Shown piece after piece: positions 18,700-27,941 of a stretch of 62,650 bases of DNA. This DNA comes from an uncultured SAR86 cluster bacterium (GTDB lineage: Bacteria; Pseudomonadota; Gammaproteobacteria; Magnimaribacterales; AG-339-G14). The notes under the pieces were generated by a model. It ran no database searches. It was not told the origin of the DNA and was given only the letters and a program-made list of their open reading frames with translations. The stretch spans positions 1-62,650 of the forward strand of contig CASICS010000002.1 in NCBI GenBank assembly GCA_949373255.1, read 5' to 3'. Numbering within the stretch: the first letter of the stretch is position 1; each line of letters begins with the position of its first letter. The translations under genes were made by a program, and so were the position numbers.

Positions 18700-20103
18700 T
18701 TAATTAATTCCGCCTTTAGTTAATTTAGTAGGATCTAGTAATTTCTTTAATTTTGCTGCGCTTAAATCAGTTTCCTCAATAGCAACATCGATGATCGGTC
18801 TATTTTCTTTATAAGCTTTTTTAGCAATCGCTGCCGCTTTCTCATAGCCAATGATAGGGTTCAAAGCGGTAACTAAAATTGGATTTTTATTCAAAGAGCG
18901 CTCTATTGAGTCTTTATTTACTTTAAAAGTTTTAATAGCTTTATCTGCTAAACCATCCATGCCTCCAGCCAGAATATTGATGCTCTTTAATAAGTTGTAA
19001 CAAATTACTGGCAACATTACATTCAATTGAAAATTACCTGCCTGAGCGGCTACTGTAATAGTCGTATCGTTACCAATCACATCAGCTGCCACCATAGTTA
19101 CTGCTTCAGGTATAACTGGATTGACCTTGCCGGGCATGATGCTACTACCAGGTTGTAATGCTTTAAGTTCAATCTCAGAAAGCCCCGCTAAAGGACCGCT
19201 ATTCATCCACCTCAAATCATTTGATATTTTCATTAAGATAACCGCTAAATTCTTTAGCTCACTCGAAACCTGTAAGGAAGAATCTTGTGCGCTTAGACCT
19301 TGAAAAAGATTATCGCAAGGCTTAAATTTATGACCGGTTAATTTAGAGACTTCAACCGTGAATAATTTTGAAAACTGTGGATGAGCATTGATACCGGTTC
19401 CAATTGCCGTTCCGCCTTGAGGTAACTCTAATAATTTTTGTTCTAAGATTTTTAACATTTCTTTTGAAGATTCTAATTGTGCAGACCATCCGCCAAGCTC
19501 TTGAGAAAAGTCTATTGGCATTGCATCCATTAAGTGGGTTCTACCAGTTTTTATAGTTCCTTTCAAAGAATCAGCTTTTGTGTCTATGGTCTCTATTAAC
19601 TTGTCTAAAGTAGGAAATAATTTATTTACCAAATCCATATGAGCGCTTATCTTTATTGCCGTAGGAATTACATCATTGCTACTTTGACTCATATTTACGT
19701 CATCGTTGGGATCAATTTTAATGCCGCTCGATTTAGAAGCTAAATTAGCAATAACCTCATTGGCGTTCATATTAGAACTTGTTCCGGAGCCGGTTTGAAA
19801 AACATCTAATGGAAACTCTCTATTATGTTTGCTCTGCCAGACTTCTTTTGCTGCTTTTGAAATTGCATTAGCTTTTTTTGGAGCTAAAAGACCTAAGGAT
19901 TTATTAGCTTTAGCCGCAGCATCCTTTATGATTCCAAGAGAGTCTACAAAGGAATTAGTAAATGGAAAATCCATTTTAATTCCGCTTATTGGAAAATTCT
20001 CAACAGCTCTTTGAGTTTGTGCGCCATATAGAGCATTTCTTGGGACATAAACTTCTCCCAAAGTATCTTTTTCTATTCGGTAACCTTTTTTTACTTTTGC
20101 CAT
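18700..20103 (-). CDS. fumC: Class II fumarate hydratase
   Basis: Interconverts fumarate and malate. The signature GSSIMPGKVNPV lies near residue 317, GTGINAHPQF and TGRTHLMDAMP earlier, and SQSSNDVIPTA near 140. Length about 467 residues is typical of FumC. The frame is open a further 11 codons upstream, but the ATG at 20103 (MAKVKKGYRIEKDTLGEV) matches the family start. Divergent from the aldolase gene across 83 bases. With sdhCDAB and sucCD in the window it supplies part of the TCA cycle. Confidence 0.95.
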   Translation of the reverse strand: MAKVKKGYRIEKDTLGEVYVPRNALYGAQTQRAVENFPISGIKMDFPFTNSFVDSLGIIKDAAAKANKSLGLLAPKKANAISKAAKEVWQSKHNREFPLDVFQTGSGTSSNMNANEVIANLASKSSGIKIDPNDDVNMSQSSNDVIPTAIKISAHMDLVNKLFPTLDKLIETIDTKADSLKGTIKTGRTHLMDAMPIDFSQELGGWSAQLESSKEMLKILEQKLLELPQGGTAIGTGINAHPQFSKLFTVEVSKLTGHKFKPCDNLFQGLSAQDSSLQVSSELKNLAVILMKISNDLRWMNSGPLAGLSEIELKALQPGSSIMPGKVNPVIPEAVTMVAADVIGNDTTITVAAQAGNFQLNVMLPVICYNLLKSINILAGGMDGLADKAIKTFKVNKDSIERSLNKNPILVTALNPIIGYEKAAAIAKKAYKENRPIIDVAIEETDLSAAKLKKLLDPTKLTKGGIN

Positions 20104-20186
20104 AATTTTTTTATTGTTTAAAATGCAATTGTACAAAAATTTAGTTTATTAATATCAACTAATTTATATTATTTAAAGAGGCAAAT

Positions 20187-21011
20187 ATGTCAGAAGAAAA
20201 AAAAGAAATAAAACTTCCTATTGATACTTCTTTAGGAAAGCTTCCTCAAAAAGAAAAAGGCTCTTTAGCACCAATTGAGTGTAAGACCATGGAAGAACTG
20301 AGAAGGCATCAATTAGAAAGATTGGCTGCCGGCTTTAGAATGTTTTCTCATTTTGGATATGATGAAGGTATCGCTGGGCACATCACATTAAGAGATCCTG
20401 AATTTCCTCATTATTTCTGGGTAAATCCTTTTGGAATGCATTTTGGACAAATAAATATTTCAGATTTAATTCTTGTTGACCGAGATGGAAATATTGTTCA
20501 AGGTGAAGGAAAAATGCTTAACACAGCAGCTTTTGCTATTCACTCTAGACTGCACGAAGCAAGAGCTGATGTGAATGCTGCTGCTCATTCCCATTCAATG
20601 TATGGAAAATCTTTTTCTACCCTAGGTCGTCTTCTAGAACCTATAACTCAAGATTCATGTGCTTTTTATGAAAACCATGTTTTATTTGATGACTTTACAG
20701 GGGTAGTTCTTGATACTGATGAGGGAGATAAGATAGCCAAAACATTAGGAGATAAAAAAGCAGCAATTCTTAAAAATCATGGGCTTCTTACAACAGGAGA
20801 ATCTGTTGATGCAGCTTTGTGGGCTTTTTTATCCATGGATAGATGCTGTCAATCTCAGCTTATTGCTGAATCTGCGGGGCAGATGGAAAGAATAAGCGAA
20901 GATGTTGCTGAGTTAACTAAATCTCAAGTAGGTAGTGAATTTGCTATGTGGGCAAGTTTTCAACCAATCTACGATCTAATGCTTGAAAAAGACGATAGCT
21001 TCTTAAATTAA
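20187..21011 (+). CDS. Class II aldolase/adducin family protein
   Basis: A 274-residue protein with the zinc site of class II aldolases: AAHSHSMYGKSFS (His-x-His near 139-141) and the later ILKNHGLLTTGE. GYDEGIAGHITLRDPEFP near residue 64 is the usual substrate loop. In non-sugar contexts this subgroup is often annotated as aldolase II superfamily or decarboxylase; the substrate is unknown. AGAGG lies seven bases before the ATG. The end overlaps the convergent DsbA-like gene by four bases. Confidence 0.85.
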   Translation: MSEEKKEIKLPIDTSLGKLPQKEKGSLAPIECKTMEELRRHQLERLAAGFRMFSHFGYDEGIAGHITLRDPEFPHYFWVNPFGMHFGQINISDLILVDRDGNIVQGEGKMLNTAAFAIHSRLHEARADVNAAAHSHSMYGKSFSTLGRLLEPITQDSCAFYENHVLFDDFTGVVLDTDEGDKIAKTLGDKKAAILKNHGLLTTGESVDAALWAFLSMDRCCQSQLIAESAGQMERISEDVAELTKSQVGSEFAMWASFQPIYDLMLEKDDSFLN

Positions 21012-21601
21012 AGAGTTTTTATAAACTGCTCTATAGTATTTTTTCCAAAATACATTTCATCCTCCACAAAGAAGGTAGGAATTCCAAATACCCCTCTTTC
21101 AGCGGCTGCACTTGAATTGGCTATGAGCTTGTCTTTAATTTCTTGAGTTTCCATTAGACTAAATAACTTCTCAGAATCAAAACCTGCATCATCAAAAGCT
21201 TTTTGAATAACTTCAGGATCGTCCATTTTCTTTTCATTTTCCCACATTTCAAGTGACATCTTCGCAATGTATTCTTCTAAAAAACCCTCTTGCTCAGCGG
21301 CTAGCGCTCCTCTCATCAATTTGAGCGTGATTACAGGAAAATGTGGATTCATTTTAAAATTATTTAACCTATGGAATTCAATAAATCTTTTCATCTCGAG
21401 ATTTTCATATTCTAATTTTCCTTTAACCTCACCGAAGGCAATCATAGGAGGTTGGTTATTAGTTAATTTAAATATACCTCCTAGTAATACGGGAATATAA
21501 TTTATGTCAAACCCTATTTCATCTTGATATTTTTTTAAAGCCTTTAAACTTAGGTAGCCGTTAGGACTAGCAAAGTCGAAATAGAAATCTATTTTTTTCA
21601 T
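21008..21601 (-). CDS. DsbA-family protein / 2-hydroxychromene-2-carboxylate isomerase-like
   Basis: A 197-residue thioredoxin-fold protein of the kappa-GST/HCCA isomerase branch. The start KKIDFYFDFASPNGYLSL has Ser in place of the DsbA CxxC, as in HCCA isomerases. GVFGIPTFFVEDEMYFG is the cis-Pro region and FGKNTIEQF the closing helix. These enzymes use glutathione to isomerise aromatic-ring degradation products, but many are of unknown function. Its start overlaps the carboxylesterase stop by four bases, so the two are cotranscribed. Confidence 0.85.
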   Translation of the reverse strand: MKKIDFYFDFASPNGYLSLKALKKYQDEIGFDINYIPVLLGGIFKLTNNQPPMIAFGEVKGKLEYENLEMKRFIEFHRLNNFKMNPHFPVITLKLMRGALAAEQEGFLEEYIAKMSLEMWENEKKMDDPEVIQKAFDDAGFDSEKLFSLMETQEIKDKLIANSSAAAERGVFGIPTFFVEDEMYFGKNTIEQFIKTL

Positions 21602-23373
21602 TTTTTACATTCCTCCATAGAATAATTTGATTTATTTCCCGAATCTTTCAATTCTTTAATATAGCGGCATTTAGAAGCAATATCTTTGATTCTGTCATCC
21701 GCAGCTAAGCGAATAAGCTCATCACGGTGAAACAATTGTGATTTAGTCATTCTTATTCCCTTGTCATTAATTGTATCTAAAATGATAAATTTATTGGTAT
21801 CCACATCTAAATTCCATGAATCCCATTTCGGCAGATCATTATTTCTGCCCATTTGAGGATTGCCTGAATATGCAAATTCAGCCCAATAAGACATCATTGC
21901 ATCAGACAACTGCCTTGCGGCAGATTTGTTAGAGTCATTAAAAACATAGTCTTCAAAACCAAACAAAGTCAGCATTCCAGTTACAAAGGTGATTTCAAAT
22001 CCATGAGCAGCACCAAAAATTTTAGAAAAGTCCATCCACAAAAATTTTGGCTCTTCATCCCAATCAAATCTATAAGCATAAACGTCTGGATTTCCAGACC
22101 TGATTAAAGTTCTTGCTGGGTTGTCGACTCCGTTTATTTTCCAATTGTTAGAGGAGTATTCATTTTCAATTTCATACTTCTGCTCATCCTTTATAAAGAT
22201 AAAAATATTTAAAAATCTTCTTACATAATCTGGGTCCATTGAATAAAACAATTTCATTTCGTCTCTATTAGTTCCAAGCATTGTAGGTACTTTGTTAAAT
22301 TGATTTTCCTTAAAGTTCATTCCATCAATTGGCAGCACAAAGCCATCGGCTAAAATTCTTGGAACATTGAACATTCCTCCAAAAGTTGCCTCTGCATATC
22401 CTTCGTGGATTTCTTCTGCTTTTAAGCTTTGCAAGAAATTAGTTAACAATGTTTCGTCCATAGAATCTTGCATAATTTTTGCTTCAAAGCGATCATTTGC
22501 TTGACCTTTGTTAATCAAAAATTTATTAACAGTTTCTTTTGAACTTGTAGGAAGGCCTGGATTTTGATCATCTACATAATTAGAAGCCTCTGCCAATGAG
22601 TAAGACCTTGTGGAGCCGCTTTGCGAAATAGCCCTATGAAAAAGATCTTCTGTAAGAGGCGAAGATATAAGAGAAAAAACATTATGTCCTCCTGCGGATT
22701 CTCCGAAAATAGTTACATTAGACTTATCACCACCAAAATTTTTAATATTCTTTTGCACCCATTTTAAAGCTTCTATTTGATCAAGCAGACCAAAGTTTCC
22801 CGACCTATCTTCTGCAGATTTTCCAGTCTTATTAATACTTGGATGATAGAACCATCCGAGTGGGCCAAGACGGTAATTGATAGTCACTATTATTAAATTA
22901 TGTTGGCTAGCAAGCTTACTAAAATCATAAGCGTTTCCAGTACCTGTAGTATTTCCACCGCCATGAATCCATACCATTACAGGAAAGTTAGAATCCTTAG
23001 ATGAATTTCTCGGCGCATGAATGTTTAAATACAAACAATCTTCTGAGCCGACATAATTAGAAACACTTTCGTCATAATTAACGAAACTTTTCTTTTGAAA
23101 GCATATGTTGGGATTCTCTAAAGCTTTGATGACATCTTTAGATTTACTCTTGGTAACAGGTGCTCGCCATCTCAATTCGCCTACAGGTGCTTCGGCATAT
23201 GGAATACCAGTCCAAGCAACAGAATCATAATGATTTTGAAAGCCAATTATTTGGCCAGAAGAAGAGTCTCTGAGAGTCAGCGGATCTTCAACAATATTTT
23301 TTTTTGAACCATCTTCATTTGAACAACTTAAAAGAATTATAAATAAAAAAAAGTAAGTTAATTTTCTAATCAA
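21598..23373 (-). CDS. Type B carboxylesterase, lipoprotein
   Basis: A 591-residue alpha/beta hydrolase with a lipoprotein signal (MIRKLTYFFLFIILLSCSN, Cys at 17). The oxyanion strand MVWIHGGGNTTGTG, the nucleophile elbow TIFGESAGGHNV near residue 225, and SEDCLYLNIHAP are diagnostic of carboxylesterase type B. A late AAHGFEITFVTG supplies the catalytic His. Start is TTG at 23373 with AGGGGA seven bases upstream; no ATG precedes the signal. Likely anchored at the outer or inner membrane facing the periplasm (inference), acting on esters. Confidence 0.88.
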   Translation of the reverse strand: MIRKLTYFFLFIILLSCSNEDGSKKNIVEDPLTLRDSSSGQIIGFQNHYDSVAWTGIPYAEAPVGELRWRAPVTKSKSKDVIKALENPNICFQKKSFVNYDESVSNYVGSEDCLYLNIHAPRNSSKDSNFPVMVWIHGGGNTTGTGNAYDFSKLASQHNLIIVTINYRLGPLGWFYHPSINKTGKSAEDRSGNFGLLDQIEALKWVQKNIKNFGGDKSNVTIFGESAGGHNVFSLISSPLTEDLFHRAISQSGSTRSYSLAEASNYVDDQNPGLPTSSKETVNKFLINKGQANDRFEAKIMQDSMDETLLTNFLQSLKAEEIHEGYAEATFGGMFNVPRILADGFVLPIDGMNFKENQFNKVPTMLGTNRDEMKLFYSMDPDYVRRFLNIFIFIKDEQKYEIENEYSSNNWKINGVDNPARTLIRSGNPDVYAYRFDWDEEPKFLWMDFSKIFGAAHGFEITFVTGMLTLFGFEDYVFNDSNKSAARQLSDAMMSYWAEFAYSGNPQMGRNNDLPKWDSWNLDVDTNKFIILDTINDKGIRMTKSQLFHRDELIRLAADDRIKDIASKCRYIKELKDSGNKSNYSMEECKK

Positions 23374-23453
23374 AGCATTCCCCTAATAAATAAGTTTATG
23401 AAACTAAACTCTTTAGTTATTATGCAAGAATATAAATAAAAAAAGAAATAATT

Positions 23454-24671
23454 ATGGAAATATCACCAATACCAACTCTTTCGAGTGAAATAAATGAAAT
23501 TAGAGAAAAGACAGCAACAATTGTTGCTGAGAAAATTATCCCTAACGAAAGTCTAATCCATCAAGGCGGTGATTCAGCTAAAAAATTAAGAGAGGAAGTT
23601 AAGAATGAAGTGAAAAGTAATAATCTTTGGGCGCCACATCTACCAAAAGAATATGGAGGTATGGGCATTGGATTTATGGCTCATGCTTATATGAATGAAA
23701 TTCTTGCTTGGTCTCCCCTATCTAATAGGTTGTTTGGTGTCATTGCTCCCAATTCCGGAAATCAAAAAATACTTTTAAAATATGGGACAGATGATCAAAA
23801 AAAGAAATGGCTAGAGCCCTTAATAGCTGGAGACATGGAATCGGCTTTCTCTATGACTGAACCTGATAATGCTGGATCAGACCCTAGATCACTAACTACT
23901 ACTGCAAAAAAAGAAGGAGATGAATGGGTTATTAATGGGCATAAAGTTATGACTTCAAATGGTATAAGAGCTGATTTTGCAATAGTCATGTGTAGAACAG
24001 AAGAAGAGGACGATAGCGGAGAAGTTAATTCAAGAATGACTCAAATTATCGTGCCAACCGATACATCTGGGTTCAATATCATAAGATCAGTACCAATTTG
24101 GGGTCGAACTGGCGGTGATCATGTGGAAATAAAGTATGAAAATGTCAGAGTTCCTATTGAGAATCAATTGGGTGCAAGGGGCTCGGGACATGCAGCTGCT
24201 CAGGATAGATTGGGCGCAGGAAGAGTATTTCATTGCATGAATAGTATTGGACAAATGTGGAGAGCATTTGATTTGATGATGCAAAGAACAACAACTAGGG
24301 AAGTTCACGGCGGCCTTTTAGAATCAAAACAATTAATTCAGGGGTTCATTGCCGACTCTTACATTGATATTCAGACTGCAAGATTAATGACAATTCATTG
24401 TGCTGAAATTATGGATTCGGATGGAGATCCAAGAGTCGATATATCAGCTATTAAAATTTATGTTCCAGCTGCTATGCATCGAGTGGTTGATAGAGCCATA
24501 CAAGTGTATGGATGGAAAGGCGTCTCTGCTGATTTGCCTCTTTTTGGAATGTATCAGGGTGCAAGGACTCTTAGACTTGCAGATGGTCCAGATGAAGTTC
24601 ATAGAATATTAATTGCGAAGCAAATACTAAAAAAATATAAAGAAGGACACTCTTGGGATTTTGGTATCTAA
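23454..24671 (+). CDS. Acyl-CoA dehydrogenase (ACAD10/11-like)
   Basis: A 405-residue flavoenzyme. SAFSMTEPDNAGSDPRSL (about 132-149) is the FAD/substrate loop, INGHKVMTSNG is near 160, GAGRVFHCMNSIGQM near 258, and VYGWKGVSADLPLFGMYQGARTLRLADGPDEVHR near the C-terminus matches the ACAD10/11-type group. It oxidises acyl-CoAs to enoyl-CoAs. The thioesterase gene is convergent, with 3 bases between the stops. Chain-length preference cannot be told. Confidence 0.9.
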   Translation: MEISPIPTLSSEINEIREKTATIVAEKIIPNESLIHQGGDSAKKLREEVKNEVKSNNLWAPHLPKEYGGMGIGFMAHAYMNEILAWSPLSNRLFGVIAPNSGNQKILLKYGTDDQKKKWLEPLIAGDMESAFSMTEPDNAGSDPRSLTTTAKKEGDEWVINGHKVMTSNGIRADFAIVMCRTEEEDDSGEVNSRMTQIIVPTDTSGFNIIRSVPIWGRTGGDHVEIKYENVRVPIENQLGARGSGHAAAQDRLGAGRVFHCMNSIGQMWRAFDLMMQRTTTREVHGGLLESKQLIQGFIADSYIDIQTARLMTIHCAEIMDSDGDPRVDISAIKIYVPAAMHRVVDRAIQVYGWKGVSADLPLFGMYQGARTLRLADGPDEVHRILIAKQILKKYKEGHSWDFGI

Positions 24672-24674
24672 ACT

Positions 24675-25127
24675 TTACTTATAGATTATCTCAGCGTCAC
24701 TACCAATATTATCTTTAATAAAATCTATACCTGGAAATGCTGCTAATTTAATTGAAGAGCTTGCTGTTGCAATCAAGTTATTATCTTGAAATAACTCAGC
24801 AGACAAAAAACCTATTGAATTTCCAAGTTTTATAATTTTTGATCTGGCGATAGTTAAACCAGGCTTACCAGCAGACATAAAATTAACATTTATATCTATA
24901 GACATCGGTGTTTTTTGAAAGTCGGTCATCTGCATTACTAAAAAAGCCATTGAACAATCTAACATCGTTGTAATAAATCCACCTTGAATGATAGTTCCAT
25001 TTGAATGGCAATAATCTGAACTTGGAACAAAGGACATTTCAAGACTTTCATCCTTAAAATTAATTTTAAGAATTTTAGCTTTTAATGCTTCTATATAGAC
25101 CGGAACAGAAGAATTTTTATTATCCAT
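24675..25127 (-). CDS. PaaI-like hotdog-fold thioesterase
   Basis: A 150-residue single hotdog domain. CHSNGTIIQGGFITTMLDCSMAFLV (about 40-64) is the usual PaaI pattern, with a Gly-Gly before the central helix and an Asp facing the active site. The following strands MSIDINVNFMSAGKPG and LTIARSKIIKLG fit. Members hydrolyse aryl- or acyl-CoA thioesters. The gene lies eight bases downstream of the photolyase gene's... upstream neighbour on the same strand order is photolyase following it; both are read leftward, the thioesterase first in coordinates but last in transcription. Confidence 0.8.
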   Translation of the reverse strand: MDNKNSSVPVYIEALKAKILKINFKDESLEMSFVPSSDYCHSNGTIIQGGFITTMLDCSMAFLVMQMTDFQKTPMSIDINVNFMSAGKPGLTIARSKIIKLGNSIGFLSAELFQDNNLIATASSSIKLAAFPGIDFIKDNIGSDAEIIYK

Positions 25128-25135
25128 AATATTTT

Positions 25136-26533
25136 TTAAATAGCAGAAAAAGTTTCGATTGCTCTTTTTCTAGATGAGGACAAATCAACAATCATTTTTG
25201 GATAATTTAATTTGGCTCTCAAATCTAATTCAGGATTGTGAACTTCTTTGGGCGAAAGATCAGAAAGAAGTGGAATAAATTTCTTTATAAAATCACCCTC
25301 CTTATCAAATTTTTCTGATTGAGTGATCGGATTAAAAATTCTAAAATAAGGCGCAGCATCTACTCCGGTTGAAGCGCTCCACTGCCACCCACCTACATTT
25401 GATGCATGATCACCATCAATTAAATTTTTCATAAAATATTCCTCACCTTTTTTCCAATCGATTAGTAAATTTTTACTCAAAAACATCGCAACTACCATTC
25501 TCAATCTATTATGCATCCAACCCGTTTCATTTAATTGAGTCATTGCGGCATCTATAAGCGGTATACCAGTTTTTCCATTACACCATGCATCGAATGACTT
25601 CGGATCATCACGCCAAACAACATTCTCATACTTTTCATTAAAAGATTTTTTCATGCTAACTCGAGGGTAGTGATAAATAATATATTTATAAAATTCTCTC
25701 CATATTACTTCATTGAACCAAGAGTACTCCCCTGTTCCTGGAGAATCCTCAGATTGATTTAATAGTAAATTAACGCATGTTTTTGCAGAGATAACTCCAG
25801 AGGCAAAGTAAGGAGATAAGCCACTTGTAGAATCTAATTTTGGGAAATCTCTATATTTTTTATAATCGCTTATTTTGGAATTGAGAAAATCCTCTACAGT
25901 TTTTAAAGCTGAATTTTCGCCTGGTGGGTATAGAGATATCGCATTTTTATGATTATTATTTTCAAGATTAAATTCGGGAATTTGATCGCTTCCGTTAAAT
26001 ATTTTTTTTTGTTTTTTTGGTCCTGGGGTGAGTTCTAAGAAGTTTTTATCAAGCAAAGACCGAAAAGCTCTTGAGAAAGGAGTGAAAACTTTAAAAAAAG
26101 TATCAGATCCAGTCTTAATTAGATCAGGATTGATGATTGATGAATCAAAACTATTAAATTGAATATTTTTAGTTAAAAGTAATTTTTCAAGATCGCTATC
26201 TCTTCTTCTTTCATTTATTCCATACTCTCTATTTAAATAAATCCCTGACGCATTGACTCTCAAGGCCTCTTCTACAATCTTTTGTGCCTCTTCTTCAATT
26301 CCGTTAGCATGAATAATTTTTAAATTTATATTTAATTCATTTAAATCTTTTTTAAGAATCTCTAAATTGAGTAATTGAAATTTTATTTTTAATGGGCTTT
26401 CATTGTGATCGTTCCATTTTTTTGGATTGAAAATAAAAACTGCCTCCAAGCTATCTGATTTTTGAGAAGCCTCGAACAATGCTTTATTATCAGCAAGCCG
26501 AAGATCGTTAGAAAATATATAAAGGTTACTCAT
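25136..26533 (-). CDS. phrB: Deoxyribodipyrimidine photolyase
   Basis: A 465-residue cryptochrome/photolyase. The N-terminal alpha/beta antenna domain starts MSNLYIFSNDLRLADN. The FAD domain has SGLSPYFASGVIS, EVIWREFYKYI, WMHNRLRMVVAMFLSKNL and GGWQWSASTGVDAAPYFRIFNP, the signature of class I CPD photolyases with a Trp-rich substrate pocket. Repairs UV pyrimidine dimers with blue light, consistent with life in surface water (inference). A structured 174-base gap precedes its start. The thioesterase gene follows 8 bases downstream. Confidence 0.93.
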   Translation of the reverse strand: MSNLYIFSNDLRLADNKALFEASQKSDSLEAVFIFNPKKWNDHNESPLKIKFQLLNLEILKKDLNELNINLKIIHANGIEEEAQKIVEEALRVNASGIYLNREYGINERRRDSDLEKLLLTKNIQFNSFDSSIINPDLIKTGSDTFFKVFTPFSRAFRSLLDKNFLELTPGPKKQKKIFNGSDQIPEFNLENNNHKNAISLYPPGENSALKTVEDFLNSKISDYKKYRDFPKLDSTSGLSPYFASGVISAKTCVNLLLNQSEDSPGTGEYSWFNEVIWREFYKYIIYHYPRVSMKKSFNEKYENVVWRDDPKSFDAWCNGKTGIPLIDAAMTQLNETGWMHNRLRMVVAMFLSKNLLIDWKKGEEYFMKNLIDGDHASNVGGWQWSASTGVDAAPYFRIFNPITQSEKFDKEGDFIKKFIPLLSDLSPKEVHNPELDLRAKLNYPKMIVDLSSSRKRAIETFSAI

Positions 26534-26567
26534 GTTTTAGTGATTATCAAAGATTTGGATATATTAG

Positions 26568-26594
26568 CGGGTTACTCCGTTATGAAGCAACCCG
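26568..26594. other. Hairpin CGGGTT/AACCCG upstream of the photolyase gene
   Basis: CGGGTT (26568-26573) pairs with AACCCG (26589-26594), with a CT/AG extension past a mismatch and a G-T pair outside. No T-run follows on either strand, so it is not a standard terminator. It sits 35-61 bases before the photolyase start on the transcribed strand and next to a second hairpin. Confidence 0.4.
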
Positions 26595-26598
26595 TATA

Positions 26599-26643
26599 AT
26601 TCGAGCTAAGGAGAGATTCTGGGGAGAAAAAGTAAGCTCGAAT
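26599..26643. other. Hairpin ATTCGAGCT/AGCTCGAAT with a 27-base loop
   Basis: A perfect 9-base inverted repeat (26599-26607 with 26635-26643). The loop is purine-rich on the plus strand and includes AAGGAGAG; on the minus strand it is pyrimidine-rich. Lies four bases from the previous hairpin. Could be a small RNA, a leader structure for the photolyase gene or a protein-binding operator. No known family recognised. Confidence 0.4.
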
Positions 26644-26707
26644 AAGACGAGTTTATATATCTAAATTTAAATAGGGGTTATAAATATGGTGAATTTAGTT
26701 ATAAGCA

Positions 26708-27886
26708 TTATTTGATTACCTTAAACTCTATTTCAGCATTCTTTAATCTATTGATAAGAGCGTCTCCCAGGCCGACGGCAGAAGTTAACACGCCCCCATA
26801 CTCATTGCCACCTGGAAGGTCTTCAGCTTTAGCTAGAGTCAATGCTGACTCGCAAACTAACTTGGATGTAGATTTATATCCAGGATCTCCAGATCCATAT
26901 AAAGAACAAATTTTTATTTCTCCATCTTCCGCTTGCGCAACAAAGGTTGATCTAAACCAGCCCTTATCTTGCATTTCTTGACTTGGGCCTTCTCCTGGTT
27001 TCAAGAGAAAAGGTCTAACCAAGTATTTGATTGGTGTACTTATGACTATAAATGCTGTTAATAAACCATATGATGCAATCCTAGCGAGTCTTTTAGTCTG
27101 GAACAAACCATGCTCACCAAAACTAAAATTATTTCCATAAGGCTTCTGATTTTGCTCCATTAATGCAGCAGACCTTCTTACAACTCTTGTGTTTGCAACA
27201 GCCATTAATCCCATTCCCGACCAGCCTTCTAAGGCTTCTATTTTTTCTATCTGAAAACCATCTTTAGAATTTTCGCGCTGTTCAGCGGAAACTGTTCCTT
27301 TAGGATTTAGCACAAAAGGATCTCTCATCTCTTTGGTTAATTTTCCCATGGAAAACATTGTTTCAGTTGTACCGCCAGATGCCGTACCTAATGCTTCTTG
27401 ATATACATCAATCCTTTTAACTGGTTTATCAAACTGGGAAACAGTAAAGAAAGCACCAATGTCTGAAGGAATAGAATCATAACCACAAGAAGGAATGATT
27501 CTTATTCCTTTAGATGCAGCTTCTTCGTGATGTTTCTCGATTAAACCTCTTACCCAATGATTCTCGCCTGTAATATCTGTGTAGTGTGCACCCTCTTCAA
27601 CGCAGGCTTGAACCAATAAAGAGCCGTATCTTGCAAAAGGACCAGCGGTTGATAATACGACCTTCGTTTGTCCTGCAAGAACCCTTAAAGCGTCTAAATC
27701 ACCTCCATCAGCAATAATGACATCGCAACTTAAATTAAGATCTGCTTTTACTTTTTCTAGTTTATCTTTATTACGTCCAGCAATTGCCCAAGTTAAATCA
27801 GAATAATTTTTATTTAAATATTTTCCACAAAGCTGCCCAGTAAAACCAGTTGCGCCATAAACGATTAGTTCGTATTTTTTTTCCAC
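26708..27886 (-). CDS. Saccharopine dehydrogenase-like NAD(P)-binding protein (trans-acting enoyl reductase type)
   Basis: A 392-residue oxidoreductase. YELIVYGATGFTGQLCGKYL opens with a GxTGFTG dinucleotide-binding loop (residues 9-17), then WAIAGRNKDKLEKV. CVEEGAHYTDITGENHWVRGL and IIPSCGYDSIPSDIGAFF match saccharopine-dehydrogenase-like proteins of the group related to mycobacterial trans enoyl reductases. A hydrophobic segment near residue 270 suggests membrane association. Start is GTG at 27886 with AAAGGAG six bases upstream. The substrate, probably a lipid intermediate, is inferred. Confidence 0.82.
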   Translation of the reverse strand: MEKKYELIVYGATGFTGQLCGKYLNKNYSDLTWAIAGRNKDKLEKVKADLNLSCDVIIADGGDLDALRVLAGQTKVVLSTAGPFARYGSLLVQACVEEGAHYTDITGENHWVRGLIEKHHEEAASKGIRIIPSCGYDSIPSDIGAFFTVSQFDKPVKRIDVYQEALGTASGGTTETMFSMGKLTKEMRDPFVLNPKGTVSAEQRENSKDGFQIEKIEALEGWSGMGLMAVANTRVVRRSAALMEQNQKPYGNNFSFGEHGLFQTKRLARIASYGLLTAFIVISTPIKYLVRPFLLKPGEGPSQEMQDKGWFRSTFVAQAEDGEIKICSLYGSGDPGYKSTSKLVCESALTLAKAEDLPGGNEYGGVLTSAVGLGDALINRLKNAEIEFKVIK

Positions 27887-27941
27887 AAAAACTCCTTTAA
27901 AAATTAAATATTAATAAAGGGATTTTACATAGAATTCAATT

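Noticed and set aside
26685..26714. Nine-codon plus-strand ORF after GGGGTTATAAAT near the photolyase-gap hairpins
   Set aside because: Too short to judge and without a clear ribosome binding site; treated as chance.
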